NCBI RefSeq assembly: GCF_016908395.1
Contig: NZ_JAFBDU010000002.1
Span: 620,001-684,000, forward strand
Reading direction: 5' to 3'
Length of the DNA: 64,000 nt
Source: Metabacillus crassostreae
GTDB taxonomy: Bacteria; Bacillota; Bacilli; Bacillales; Bacillaceae
In this document: positions 17,286-26,346 of the stretch, one piece after another
How positions within the stretch are numbered: the stretch's first letter is position 1
How the letters are laid out: every line of letters begins with the position of its first letter
The notes under the pieces: generated by a model
The model's input: the letters and a program-made list of their open reading frames with translations, nothing else
Database searches by the model: none
What the model was told of the DNA's origin: nothing
Program-made: the position numbers and the translations under genes

Positions 17286-18146
17286 TTATTGCATCATATT
17301 TTCAATTTGTCCATCTGATTTATATACATAGTACCATCCTAATGTTGCTGTATGAGAATGATTGTCTTGTTTGACAACTTCGTAAACATGTACAACATAT
17401 TTATCCTGATCCTGATGATCTACTTTCACGTTCATTGTATTATTTCCATTTAGATTAAGATGATCACGAACTAGTGCTATTGCATCTTTTTTACTGATAG
17501 ATTCTAGATTGTTTTTACTATCAATTTGGGGCTTCGTATTGCTTTCCACTTTTTTTGTTTGAATATCATCGACTATCCATCTAGTATTACTGAATATTAT
17601 TTTATATGTTACATTCACATGTCCTAATAATTCATTATTTCGTTCTTGAATCACTTTATATTCTTTTTCATTTAATTTCTCGACTTCGAAGGTTTGACTT
17701 GGATCTAACCAAGTTGGGGAATCCATCGCTTTCATATAAACTCCATCACTTTCTACGCGAAAATACGTGTTAGCATATGATGAAGCAAGGTCTTTTGACA
17801 TGTTTTGTTGTAGATAAGACATTAACTGCTCTTGTGTTTGAATAGATGTTAGCTTACCATCATTCTCAGTTTCTTGTACTAAGCTCAAGAAGGCTGTTTT
17901 ATACTCGTTCATGATTTCTTCTGCATTAAATTCCGACTTTTCACTATTTTCATTATCATCTTGTAGTTGTTCATCATCAGGTTCTACTGTTTGGTTTGGG
18001 TTTTCTTCTTTCAAAGGTTCATCATTTTCTTGTTGTGCTTCAGATTGTTCACTTTCTTGTCTATTATCATCACTAGCAGTATTTGAACAAGCAACAACTA
18101 AGAAGCTAAGAAAAAGTATTAGCATGATTCCATGAAGGTTTTTCAA
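17286..18146 (-). CDS. Hypothetical lipoprotein
   Basis: An unrecognised exported lipoprotein of about 286 residues. A hydrophobic stretch ends in a lipobox (FLVVAC). A ~50-residue Gln/Glu/Asp/Asn-rich linker follows, then two beta-rich regions, the second (last ~75 residues) resembling a PepSY/YkyA-like fold with GWYYVYKSDGQIE. I prefer the TTG at 18146 because AAGGAG lies 11 bases upstream and the signal peptide then starts at once; an in-frame ATG at 18200 has no ribosome binding site. Function unknown. Confidence 0.65.
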   Translation of the reverse strand: MKNLHGIMLILFLSFLVVACSNTASDDNRQESEQSEAQQENDEPLKEENPNQTVEPDDEQLQDDNENSEKSEFNAEEIMNEYKTAFLSLVQETENDGKLTSIQTQEQLMSYLQQNMSKDLASSYANTYFRVESDGVYMKAMDSPTWLDPSQTFEVEKLNEKEYKVIQERNNELLGHVNVTYKIIFSNTRWIVDDIQTKKVESNTKPQIDSKNNLESISKKDAIALVRDHLNLNGNNTMNVKVDHQDQDKYVVHVYEVVKQDNHSHTATLGWYYVYKSDGQIENMMQ

Positions 18147-18214
18147 TTTTTCATTCACTCCTTTCTTATTGTTTTCACTACTAATGACTTTACTAAACAT
18201 AAGTATCGGATTGT

Positions 18215-18862
18215 TTAAGCTTTATATTGAATGGTTTTCTCTTTTCCAATTATAAACCTACTATGGATAAAATGATCGATTGAAATCAACACTACTAATA
18301 GTGTTCCACCTGCTAAATAGCCTCCAATCACATCTGTGAAATAATGCTCACCTTCTAATAATCGACTAAATCCAATTAAGAAAAGCAAGATACAAGTAAA
18401 TAGTATTGTCCATTTCTTCTTTAAGACTGTTATATTACTTTGAATTAGATAGTAGGCTATCAAGCCATATAAGATTACCCCAACCATTACGTGACCACTT
18501 GGAAAGCTATAACCTTCCTCCAAATGACCAGTGAAGCTAGGACGATCTCTTGCAATAATTGCTTTTACAAGTTTATTTAGGATGTTCCCTACTAAAACTG
18601 AAGTAAATAGCATAACAGCCGCAATAAACTTTTTTCCTCTAATAATAAAAAAGATCATACTTATAAACAAGATTGCCACAATTCCACCTGTAGAAGCTAA
18701 CATACCAACCCAGTGAATAACGTTAAACAATGTCATCTCAGAGAAAGCGTAAATGCTCTCACCTATTTTTCTCTCCAAGCGAATCATTGACTCCAGTTTC
18801 GTTAGGATCACTAATGTAGAAAATAAAATCACTAATATCAAGACTACAGCTATTCTTTTCAT
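18215..18862 (-). CDS. PAP2-family membrane phosphatase
   Basis: A ~215-residue integral membrane protein with the three PAP2 catalytic motifs in order: KAIIARDRP (K-x6-RP), SFPSGHV (PSGH) and SRLLEGEHYFTDVIGG (SR-x5-H-x3-D). Such enzymes hydrolyse lipid phosphates, for example phosphatidylglycerol phosphate or undecaprenyl diphosphate, on the outer membrane face. The start at 18862 follows GGAGGAAAGAG; an upstream in-frame TTG at 18901 lacks support. It is a single gene diverging from yhaA. Confidence 0.88.
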   Translation of the reverse strand: MKRIAVVLILVILFSTLVILTKLESMIRLERKIGESIYAFSEMTLFNVIHWVGMLASTGGIVAILFISMIFFIIRGKKFIAAVMLFTSVLVGNILNKLVKAIIARDRPSFTGHLEEGYSFPSGHVMVGVILYGLIAYYLIQSNITVLKKKWTILFTCILLFLIGFSRLLEGEHYFTDVIGGYLAGGTLLVVLISIDHFIHSRFIIGKEKTIQYKA

Positions 18863-19069
18863 CAAACTCTTTCCTCCAAAAATAATTCTTGTAATTTTCA
18901 AAATTTTTAACTACAATCGATCTAACCTACTAGGTTCTTACGGACAACTACTTAGATTAAACTTCTATCTATTTTAATACATTTGATATATCAAACATAT
19001 GCTTTTACACAGACTTTCTTGAAAGTAGCTTTTTAAAATAATTTATAACTAATCTTAAGGAGGAAAAAT

Positions 19070-20278
19070 ATGCTTGATCAGCTATGGTCAAATTTAGACC
19101 AATATTTTAACGAAATGATCGATATTCGTCGATATCTACATATGCATCCAGAGATATCCTTTCAAGAAGTGAAAACAGCAGCTTTTATAAAAAAATATTA
19201 TCAAGATCTTGGAATTGAAATTCGAGAGAATGTTGGTGGAAATGGGCTTGTAGCAAAAATCATAGGTGAACTTCCTGGTCCTACCGTTGCGTTACGTGCT
19301 GATTTTGATGCTCTACCTATTCAAGATGAAAAAGATGTAGCGTATAAATCAACTGTACCTGGGGTTATGCATGCTTGTGGCCATGACGGTCATACAGCAA
19401 CATTACTAGTTTTAGCAAAGGTTCTTAATCAACACAGGCACTTATTAAATGGAAATGTTGTGCTTATTCATCAGCATGCAGAAGAGTATGCTCCAGGTGG
19501 TGCTTTGTCTATGATTAATGACGGCTGCCTAGAAGGTGTTGATGTGATATTTGGAACTCATCTTTGGGCAAGTGAGCCAGTTGGCAAAATTCAATATCGT
19601 TCAGGTCCAATCATGGCTGCTGCAGATCGATTTGAAATTAGAGTCCATGGTGAAGGTGGACATGGGGCACAGCCACATAAAACAAAAGATGCTATATTAA
19701 TTGGTTCGCAAATTGTCACAAATCTACAGCAAATTATTAGCCGTAAAGTAGATCCTGTTTCTTCTGCAGTTGTATCCGTAGGTTCGTTTGTTGCCGAAAA
19801 TGCTTTTAATATTATCGCTAATTCAGCAAAACTAATTGGCACTGTTCGCACCTTTGATGAAGACATTCGGACTCAAATAGAAAAAGAAATTGACAATGTT
19901 ATTAAAGGGACTTGTTTAATGAACAATGCTGAATACGAATATGATTTCTTTAGAGGCTATCCAGCAGTTGTAAATCATCATGATGAAACAGAATTTCTTA
20001 GAGAAAATGCATCACAGGTACCTGGTGTGTACGAAGTAGAAGAAACTCCACTTCAAATGGGTGGTGAGGATTTTGCTTATTATTTGCAGCATGTAAAAGG
20101 TACCTTCTTTTTTACAGGAGCTAAACCAGCTCATTCAGAAGATGTTTACCCTCATCATCATCCTAAATTTGATATTGATGAAAAAGGAATGTTAATAGCT
20201 GCAAAAACATTATGCAAAGCAACAATTCAGTATCAGCTTGATTATCGTGAATCACATGAACTTAATCTAAATAAATAA
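19070..20278 (+). CDS. yhaA: M20-family N-acyl amino acid amidohydrolase YhaA
   Basis: A 402-residue M20D peptidase. Metal ligands and catalytic residues are visible in HMHPEISF, ALRADFDALP, MHACGHDGHTA, HQHAEEYAPGG and the C-terminal QMGGEDFAYYL; a lid/dimerisation domain lies between. The family hydrolyses N-acyl amino acids or indole-conjugate-like substrates in the cytoplasm. The RBS TAAGGAGGAAAAAT is strong. Its place next to ecsC is that of yhaA in B. subtilis. The exact substrate cannot be read from sequence. Confidence 0.9.
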   Translation: MLDQLWSNLDQYFNEMIDIRRYLHMHPEISFQEVKTAAFIKKYYQDLGIEIRENVGGNGLVAKIIGELPGPTVALRADFDALPIQDEKDVAYKSTVPGVMHACGHDGHTATLLVLAKVLNQHRHLLNGNVVLIHQHAEEYAPGGALSMINDGCLEGVDVIFGTHLWASEPVGKIQYRSGPIMAAADRFEIRVHGEGGHGAQPHKTKDAILIGSQIVTNLQQIISRKVDPVSSAVVSVGSFVAENAFNIIANSAKLIGTVRTFDEDIRTQIEKEIDNVIKGTCLMNNAEYEYDFFRGYPAVVNHHDETEFLRENASQVPGVYEVEETPLQMGGEDFAYYLQHVKGTFFFTGAKPAHSEDVYPHHHPKFDIDEKGMLIAAKTLCKATIQYQLDYRESHELNLNK

Positions 20279-20283
20279 AAGCA

Positions 20284-20318
20284 GGTGCTCCTTATATATA
20301 GGAGCACCCGTTTTTTTC
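20284..20318. terminator. Bidirectional terminator between yhaA and ecsC
   Basis: GGTGCTCC at 20284-20291 pairs with GGAGCACC at 20301-20308 around TTATATATA, followed by a 7-T run on the plus strand and preceded by an A-rich run for the minus strand. The genes converge, so it serves both. Confidence 0.85.
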
Positions 20319-20322
20319 ACTA

Positions 20323-21036
20323 TTACTGTTTAGAAAATAACCTTAAACGATAACAATTCATTGCACATTCCCCTAATTGGTTTAACAGCTGGTAGTTAGC
20401 CACCCCACCAACAACTGCTCCAATACCAGGTAGTACCTGCATTAGCTTAACTAAATCAATATAGTCTCGATACTCTTGTTGAAATACACGCCAATCTAAA
20501 TCCTTTATTTCATGTTTTTTCATTTCCCAGTTTTCTATTATTTCTAGTACATTTTCTTTATGTGTATCACTAGAGAAGGCTAGTTGAAAAACATATAAAA
20601 GAAATAACCGTTCTTCATATTCCTTTGTACTGTAGCCATAAATACTTGCTACTTCAAATAAAAATTTCATTTTGATTCCGAGCAATAACGGAAAATCTGC
20701 AAGCCCTAGAAAGATCCCTCCAGCACCTGTAGAAGCACCTTCTATTGCAGCTGTTTTCTTGAAAGTCCCAATAGATTTTTCAACTAATTTTTCTCGCTCT
20801 TCAAAGGTTAAATTTTCAATCTTTTTCGGAAAAGTAGTCATATTTGATCCAACAAGAGTTGCTTCTACCATTTTTTTAATACTTTCTGTTATCGTCAGAT
20901 GAACTTTTTCAGGAATAAATGTATTCATCTTACTTTGTGCTTTTTTTGAAGTTCGTTCAAAAAGTGAAGGTCTTTTTAAAAGCTTATGTTTCCATAGTCT
21001 AGCTTCTTCAGCCATTTGAGTTTCATATCCCATCAT
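20323..21036 (-). CDS. ecsC: EcsC family protein
   Basis: A 237-residue EcsC protein, last in the ecsABC operon. The family blocks are visible: AAIEGASTGAGGIFLGLADFP, LGIKMKFLFEVASIYGYSTKE and VLPGIGAVVGGVANYQLL. Hydrophobic Gly-rich segments suggest membrane association. EcsAB controls secretion and intramembrane proteolysis; the job of EcsC itself is unclear. The start overlaps the ecsB stop by 4 bases. Confidence 0.92.
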   Translation of the reverse strand: MMGYETQMAEEARLWKHKLLKRPSLFERTSKKAQSKMNTFIPEKVHLTITESIKKMVEATLVGSNMTTFPKKIENLTFEEREKLVEKSIGTFKKTAAIEGASTGAGGIFLGLADFPLLLGIKMKFLFEVASIYGYSTKEYEERLFLLYVFQLAFSSDTHKENVLEIIENWEMKKHEIKDLDWRVFQQEYRDYIDLVKLMQVLPGIGAVVGGVANYQLLNQLGECAMNCYRLRLFSKQ

Positions 21037-22262
21037 AATCCAACCTTTTCTTTCTGTTTTATACGGTTACTCATATAAACAAAAACAAAAATTGCCACAA
21101 ATGCTAAACCAAACAGAAGTGTTATAGCAAATGTCACTAAGTTCGCAGTGAATAATGTTACTAGTGAATACACACATATTTGAATAAGTAACATTCTAAA
21201 CATTATTTTTAAAAAGCTCGCAAGTTTCCGCTTTTCTGCTTTAGGATATAGATTAGGTAGCTCTAGAAGCTCATAATGCTTGTAAAGACTCATAATTTGA
21301 ATACCTGTTAAAAAGATAAAGAAAATCGCTATCATCGCAATTCCATATAGCTGATTCTCTATAAACGTTATAATGATACTCCCGATTAACGTTAACCTTA
21401 CAAAGATTCCTAAATAATCTCCAGATCGCAAAAATGCTCGAAGAAATAAATATTCATAAACATTTTCCTGACGATATGCTATCTGCTTAACAAACCAATC
21501 TAAATACTTCCTTCTTTTTGCCTGTTTTTTGAGCTTTGGTACATCAGTAAACAAGTTTGCTATCTTATAAAAGGATTGCTTTTTGCTATCTTCTTTTTGG
21601 ATTAACTGCTCCCACTTTATTGCTTTCTTAGAAATAATTTTAGAAAAGTAAAAATCGTATGCAAACATTATAATAAGAACAATGCCTACAAAAATATACT
21701 GCTGCGAAATTAGGAAAAAGATTGCAAGTACATTAATGGCAAACCTTACAATAAGATCATTCCATTTGGCTGAAGACTCGGTAAAGTACCCCATTTTCCA
21801 GCTTATTCGCAAATTCCAAAACTTTATAACTAAAAGAAGCACAATGCTAAGCAAGAGTACTCTTCCATTAGCGTTTGTTGCTTTTAAATATAATGGCGCA
21901 AATAAAATCATAGATACAATCACTATAAAAGATTGCGATATCATACTATAAGAAAATGCCTTTTTAAAATAGGAGTCAAGCTTATGCTCCATCGGCAGTA
22001 AAAAGACAATATCTGCTTCTTTTAACAATGTTCGAACACTTGATGTTAATAGAATAAACGCAAACGTTAGCGTCATAATTAATACAGCTGGAAAATCAGG
22101 TGGTAATACTTCAAGCCACTTAGAATACGTTAAAGCGCCACCTGCTCCTAAAAAGATAAATACAAATAACAGATGATCATTTAACATGTATTTCAAATAA
22201 GCTCTCGTCTCATTTATATGATGATTTATTCTTGTACTCCAAATTTCCTCAATGCTCTTCAT
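21033..22262 (-). CDS. ecsB: ABC transporter permease EcsB
   Basis: A 409-residue membrane protein with about eight to ten hydrophobic helices in two groups and a Lys-rich cytoplasmic loop (LKKQAKRRKYLDWFVKQIAYR). Length and gene order match B. subtilis EcsB. With EcsA it forms an exporter required for normal RasP site-2 protease activity, secretion, competence and biofilm formation. It overlaps ecsA by 14 bases. Confidence 0.92.
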   Translation of the reverse strand: MKSIEEIWSTRINHHINETRAYLKYMLNDHLLFVFIFLGAGGALTYSKWLEVLPPDFPAVLIMTLTFAFILLTSSVRTLLKEADIVFLLPMEHKLDSYFKKAFSYSMISQSFIVIVSMILFAPLYLKATNANGRVLLLSIVLLLVIKFWNLRISWKMGYFTESSAKWNDLIVRFAINVLAIFFLISQQYIFVGIVLIIMFAYDFYFSKIISKKAIKWEQLIQKEDSKKQSFYKIANLFTDVPKLKKQAKRRKYLDWFVKQIAYRQENVYEYLFLRAFLRSGDYLGIFVRLTLIGSIIITFIENQLYGIAMIAIFFIFLTGIQIMSLYKHYELLELPNLYPKAEKRKLASFLKIMFRMLLIQICVYSLVTLFTANLVTFAITLLFGLAFVAIFVFVYMSNRIKQKEKVGL

Positions 22263-22995
22263 CTTGATCTTCCTTTGTTAACTGAATATAAAGATCATCT
22301 AAAGTAGCATCATTCATACCAAACTGTTTTCTTAATTGAAGTAGCGTTCCTTTTGCGCGAATTTCTCCATTATGTAAAATAACAAATGAATCACAATATC
22401 GTTCAGCAGTTGCTAATATATGTGTAGACATCAATATTCCTGATCCTTGATTTTTTGCTTTCTCCATCATTTCTAGCAATGAGTTTATCGCAAGTGGATC
22501 TAACCCAACGAATGGTTCATCTATAATATAGAGCGATGGTTCAATTAAAAAGGCACACATAATCATGACCTTTTGCTTCATACCTTTAGAAAAATGTGCT
22601 GGGAACCATTTTAAGCGTTTTTCCATGCGAAATTCTTTTAATAATGGCCCAAGTCGCTTATTAAAGGTGTCTTTATCAAGTCCATATGCCATTGCTGTTA
22701 ATTCAAGGTGTTCATGTAAAGTAAGTTCTTCATATAAAATAGGTGTTTCAGGTATAAAACTAAATTGCGAACGATAGCTTGCTGCATCTTCGGCAAAGGA
22801 ATTTCCATTGATCAAGATTTCCCCTTTATGTGCCTCCATTATTCCGATAATATGTTTAATCGTAGTACTTTTACCCGCCCCGTTTAAACCAATTAACCCA
22901 ACAATTTGTCCTTTGTTCACTTCAAAGGATATTTCTTTTAAAACGGGATTACGTGTATAGCCACCCGTTAATTTTTCTACTTTAAGCAATGTCAT
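22249..22995 (-). CDS. ecsA: ABC transporter ATP-binding protein EcsA
   Basis: A 248-residue ATPase with Walker A GLNGAGKSTTIKH (about 36-48), signature HFSKGMKQK, Walker B LYIIDEPFVGLD and switch His in MSTHILATAE. RBS AAAGGAGATCCGCTAA precedes the ATG. It is first in ecsABC and diverges from the repeat array and hit. It powers the EcsB permease; the transported molecule is still uncertain in the literature I know. Confidence 0.94.
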   Translation of the reverse strand: MTLLKVEKLTGGYTRNPVLKEISFEVNKGQIVGLIGLNGAGKSTTIKHIIGIMEAHKGEILINGNSFAEDAASYRSQFSFIPETPILYEELTLHEHLELTAMAYGLDKDTFNKRLGPLLKEFRMEKRLKWFPAHFSKGMKQKVMIMCAFLIEPSLYIIDEPFVGLDPLAINSLLEMMEKAKNQGSGILMSTHILATAERYCDSFVILHNGEIRAKGTLLQLRKQFGMNDATLDDLYIQLTKEDQDEEH

Positions 22996-23225
22996 TTAGC
23001 GGATCTCCTTTTTCTTTAGAATTCATGTATTTTATCAATTAACTTAGAAGATATAATATTTATTTAATCCAGATGATCTCCTAGCCTTTTCCCTGAAAAA
23101 ATCACTTCTTATTTTATTTGAGATCATGTATTAAAAGTCCTTCTTTCATAGTATCAAAATCCCGATAACATGTCCTAATTAAGAAATAGATTTTCTCGTA
23201 TAATCTTTTGATCTTCGGACATCAT

Positions 23226-23820
23226 AATTAGTGAGGAAGGGTTACTTGTCAAAACGAAAACTTCTAAATGAGGTGTTTGTTCCAGACATTCTTTTTTAAC
23301 TCAAGGGATTTAGTTCTTTTCCATTGAATTAACACTTTTCGAAATGAGGTGTCTACGGGCCGTAATTCTGCTGAATTAGAAGCTCGCATATAACATCATT
23401 TTGTAATTGAGGTGTTTGTCAAAGACAGTTCTCTCGTTTGTTATTGATTGTATAAACAACTAACAAGGGGATGGTTGTATTGAACAATGGTGATTTCACA
23501 TTCAGATAGCATTTAAATAAATGTTAAATGAGGTGTTTATCAAAGATAATGAGCTTTCATTATAAACCATTGATAGTAAACACAAAATTTCGAAATGAGG
23601 TGTCTACGGGCCATAATTCTTTTGAATTTGAAGCTCGCATTAACATCATTTTGTAAATGAGGTGTTTGTCAAAATACAGTTCAAACTCCGTTAGCTTTTG
23701 TTTTATCAATTAACAAGGGGATGGTTGCATTGAACAATGGTGAATATCACATCAACTAACATTTAAATAAAATGTTAAATGAGGTGTTTGTCAAAGATAA
23801 CTTCCCATTTATTGAGTAAA
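23226..23820 (+). repeat. Tandem ATGAGGTGT array with 250-bp period
   Basis: The motif A-A-(A/T)TGAGGTGTYTRY starts (at its ATG/TTG) at 23268, 23344, 23407, 23528, 23595, 23657 and 23779. Spacings are 76, 63, 121, 67, 62 and 122. Copies 2-4 and 5-7 are therefore two units of a ~250-bp tandem duplication that also share CTACGGGCC, GAAGCTCGCAT, AACATCATTTTGTAA, AACAAGGGGATGGTTG and TTGAACAATGGTGA. Each copy opens a short frame beginning Met-Arg-Cys-Leu. None has a normal ribosome binding site before it, so structure or RNA function is more likely than translation. Confidence 0.8.
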
Positions 23821-23837
23821 AAATACCCTTTCTCGAG

Positions 23838-23873
23838 GAACAGGATGATCATTCGATTCATCCTGTTCTTTTT
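23838..23873 (+). terminator. Orphan terminator closing the repeat array
   Basis: GAACAGGATGA at 23838-23848 pairs perfectly with TCATCCTGTTC at 23858-23868, followed by TTTTTG. There is no annotated plus-strand gene upstream in the gap, so it appears to end a transcript of the array itself. Confidence 0.8.
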
Positions 23874-24049
23874 GATTTGATTTTCATACCAGACGTCTTG
23901 TACTTTTCTATATTAGGTAAAATAATGTTCCAAAGCTTGTAGCTAAACATTTTATCCCTTAGAATAAGATTTAAAGTAACATACATACATGAAGAATGCT
24001 GTTGAAACTTGTTGACTTAGAATATTTTTTTAAAGGAAGTGTACGTACA

Positions 24050-24472
24050 ATGAGTGAGTGTATTTTTTGTAAAATCGTTAATGGAGAAATTCCTTGTGCA
24101 AAAGTTTTTGAAAATGACCATGTTGTTGCATTTCTTGATATTAGCCAAGTAACGAAGGGGCACACCCTTGTTATTCCAAAAGTACATAAAGAAAACATCT
24201 ATGAATTAACTCCTGAGATAGCAAGCAAAGTTTTTGAAGTTGTCCCTCAGATCTCTAACGCCATTAAAAAGCAATTTAAACCTGTTGGATTGAACTTATT
24301 GAACAACAATGGAGAACAAGCAGGACAATCTGTTTTCCATTATCATATGCATATTGTGCCTAGATATGGCAAAGGTGATGGTTTTGGTGCCGTATGGAAA
24401 TCACATGCTGATCAATATTCACCAGAGCAACTACAAGAAATCGCTTCATCTATTAAAAGTGAACTTTCATAA
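24050..24472 (+). CDS. hit: HIT-family nucleotide hydrolase
   Basis: A 140-residue histidine-triad protein with a zinc site (CIFCK near the N-terminus, later His) and the catalytic HYHMH at residues 97-101, followed by IVPRYGKGDGFGAVW. Such proteins hydrolyse nucleoside phosphoramidates or dinucleotides. The ATG at 24050 is chosen because AAAGGAAG precedes it and it matches the family N-terminus; an in-frame ATG at 23996 would add an unrelated 18 residues. It diverges from ecsA as in B. subtilis. Confidence 0.93.
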   Translation: MSECIFCKIVNGEIPCAKVFENDHVVAFLDISQVTKGHTLVIPKVHKENIYELTPEIASKVFEVVPQISNAIKKQFKPVGLNLLNNNGEQAGQSVFHYHMHIVPRYGKGDGFGAVWKSHADQYSPEQLQEIASSIKSELS

Positions 24473-24832
24473 TTAATAACAACAAAGCAATCGAAAATAG
24501 TTTATTATTAATACCAAAATTGCGACGATTAGATAACGCAATTTTGGTATTTTTGATTATTAGATTTTTATTAATAAATCAAGTAAAAACAACATCATTT
24601 ATAGTTAATATAAAATGACAAAATACATGAACTAGCCTTTGACTGGTTATCTCATCAATACGAAAAAATAAATTTTACTCACACATACACTAGTTAAAAT
24701 TCTATAAACCACAAATAAAAACGCTTACTTGATAAAATTTCATAAAGATACAAATATTCAGTCTACATTTCCTGCTCTTTTCATGATAGGATATGAGTAT
24801 TATTTTACGTACTATCTTAGGAGGGCAAAAGA
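24473..24832. other. Intergenic gap between hit and serC
   Basis: The 360-base gap holds the hit terminator (24511-24555) and then AT-rich sequence. I looked for a T-box or serine-responsive leader before serC and saw none. A weak promoter may lie around 24785-24815. Confidence 0.6.
24511..24556 (+). terminator. Terminator of hit
   Basis: ATACCAAAATTGCG at 24511-24524 pairs with CGCAATTTTGGTAT at 24537-24550, followed by TTTTTG. The stem is 14 bp and perfect. Confidence 0.88.
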
Positions 24833-25912
24833 TTGAGAGCTTATAATTTTAATGCAGGACCAGCAGCTATACCTTTACCAGTATTAGAACGTGCACAAAA
24901 AGAATTGGTTAATTTCAGCAACACAGGTATGTCAGTTATGGAGCTTAGTCATCGTAGTAAAGATTATGAAGAAGTCCATAACAAAGCAAACTCTTTGTTA
25001 AGAGAATTACTAGGAATTCCTGATACTTATGAAGTTTTATTTTTACAAGGTGGAGCTAGTTTACAATTTTCAATGATTCCTATGAATTTTTTACAAGAAA
25101 ATAAGACAGCACACTTTATTATGTCAGGTGCTTGGTCTGAAAAAGCACTAAAAGAAGCAAAAATGTTTGGAGAAACTCGAATACTTGCTTCTAGTAAAGA
25201 AGAAAATTATACACATATCCCGAAAGACTATTCTTTAGCTGATACTGAAGACGGTGCTTATCTTCATATTACATCTAATAACACTATTTATGGTACACAG
25301 TGGAATGAGTACCCAACAAGCTCTATTCCATTAATTGCTGATATGTCTAGTGATATTTTATGTAAAGAAATTGATGTTGAGAAGTTTTCACTTATTTATG
25401 CTGGAGCACAGAAAAACCTTGGACCTTCAGGTGTAACCGTTGTGATTGCTAAAAAGGATTTCCTTGAAACAGCAAATGAAAATGTTCCAACCATTTTAAA
25501 CTATTCTACACATGTAAAAAACAATTCTTTATACAATACACCACCTACATTTGCTATTTATATGCTTTCTTTAGTGTTGGAATGGGTAAAAGAACAAGGT
25601 GGAGTTAAAAAGGTACAACAGATTAATGAAGAAAAAGCTGGTGCTATTTATTCTGCTATTGATCATAGTGACGGATTCTATAAAGCACATGCAACAGATG
25701 ATAGTCGTTCTTTAATGAACATTACATTCACACTTCCAAATGAAGAGCTAACAAAAAAATTCCTTCAAGAAGCTAAGGAACGTAACTTTATTGGTCTCGC
25801 AGGCCATCGCTCTGTTGGTGGCTGCCGAGCTTCTACTTACAATGCTGTACCAAAAGAAGCATGTGAGGCACTAGCTTCTTTCATGAATGAGTTTAGAGAT
25901 AATAATAAGTAA
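24833..25912 (+). CDS. serC: Phosphoserine aminotransferase
   Basis: A 359-residue class V aminotransferase that makes phosphoserine from 3-phosphohydroxypyruvate and glutamate, the second step of serine synthesis, with PLP bound to K194 (AGAQKNLGPSG). NFNAGPAAIP at the N-terminus, LQGGASLQFSMIP and GHRSVGGCRASTYNAV at the C-terminus are diagnostic. The start is TTG, supported by AGGAGGGCAAAAGA. The hit-serC-trpP order agrees with B. subtilis. A family A element follows its stop. Confidence 0.95.
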   Translation: MRAYNFNAGPAAIPLPVLERAQKELVNFSNTGMSVMELSHRSKDYEEVHNKANSLLRELLGIPDTYEVLFLQGGASLQFSMIPMNFLQENKTAHFIMSGAWSEKALKEAKMFGETRILASSKEENYTHIPKDYSLADTEDGAYLHITSNNTIYGTQWNEYPTSSIPLIADMSSDILCKEIDVEKFSLIYAGAQKNLGPSGVTVVIAKKDFLETANENVPTILNYSTHVKNNSLYNTPPTFAIYMLSLVLEWVKEQGGVKKVQQINEEKAGAIYSAIDHSDGFYKAHATDDSRSLMNITFTLPNEELTKKFLQEAKERNFIGLAGHRSVGGCRASTYNAVPKEACEALASFMNEFRDNNK

Positions 25913-25922
25913 ACATTCATTC

Positions 25923-26015
25923 TAAGGTGCTGAGACATATTTATTTAAGCTAATGATAAACCCGAATTATTTGGCGATCGTTCGATTGATCTTCGCCCAA
26001 TAGTTCGGGTTTTTA
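25923..26015 (+). repeat. Dispersed repeat family A, copy 2
   Basis: GAGACATAT, TTTAAGCTAA and then a palindrome (AACCCGAATTATTTGGCGAT paired with CTTCGCCCAATAGTTCGGGTT) ending in a T run. It lies 10 bases after serC and very likely acts as its terminator. Confidence 0.75.
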
Positions 26016-26027
26016 TTTTTTGTCTTG

Positions 26028-26180
26028 GCTCTGTTAAACTTTGTTGTTGATTTCCATTACAGACATTCATTTTCACGGGAAAAAACAGGTCCCTTTTTTC
26101 CTAGGTCCGGGAGCCTCCTCATAAGCTGCGCGCCTGTGAGGTCTCCTTTGACACGCTTCTCTAAGCAGTAGTCTCATATA
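26028..26180 (+). repeat. Dispersed repeat family B, copy 1
   Basis: It starts CTCTGTTAAACTTTGTTGTT, continues with a TTACAGACATTC block, and carries a GC-rich segment (GGGAGCCTCCTC ... CGCGCCTGTGAGG) not seen in nearby sequence. The first ~70 bases match 42339-42410. Elements of this look are common in Bacillaceae intergenic DNA. No transposase is present. Confidence 0.7.
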
Positions 26181-26346
26181 TTCACCTCCAATCAACAATG
26201 TGCTATAAATCAACATTAAGCTTTAACCATAGCCATTTATTAAAGAAATAAAATAACTGTACGTAAAAAACATTTCTTGCTATAATAATTCATAACTTCT
26301 CTCGCAATAGGAAATGAGTTCACTATTGGGGAGAAACATCTAATAA

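Larger units (their letters stand above)
22996..24049. other. Gap of 1054 bases between ecsA and hit, largely a repeat array
   Basis: About 250 bases of AT-rich sequence next to ecsA contain a TATAAT box (23052-23057). After that come seven copies of an ATGAGGTGT motif (23226-23820), a strong plus-strand terminator (23838-23873), and a ~175-base stretch leading to hit. No conventional gene is visible on either strand. Confidence 0.75.

Noticed and set aside
2434-18901. Prophage or integrative element explaining the accessory region
   Set aside because: No integrase, phage gene, tRNA target or attachment repeat is visible; gene content is ordinary metabolic and regulatory.
23226-23820. CRISPR array in the ecsA-hit gap
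   Set aside because: Motif spacing is uneven (62-122 bases), the conserved core is only ~15 bases, and intervening sequences are themselves repeated. No cas gene is nearby.
24556-24832. T-box or serine-sensing leader before serC
   Set aside because: No specifier stem, AGGGTGGNACCGCG-type box or paired terminator was found.
26028-26180. Insertion sequence remnant
   Set aside because: No transposase fragment, terminal inverted repeat or target duplication is visible; it is listed only as a dispersed repeat.
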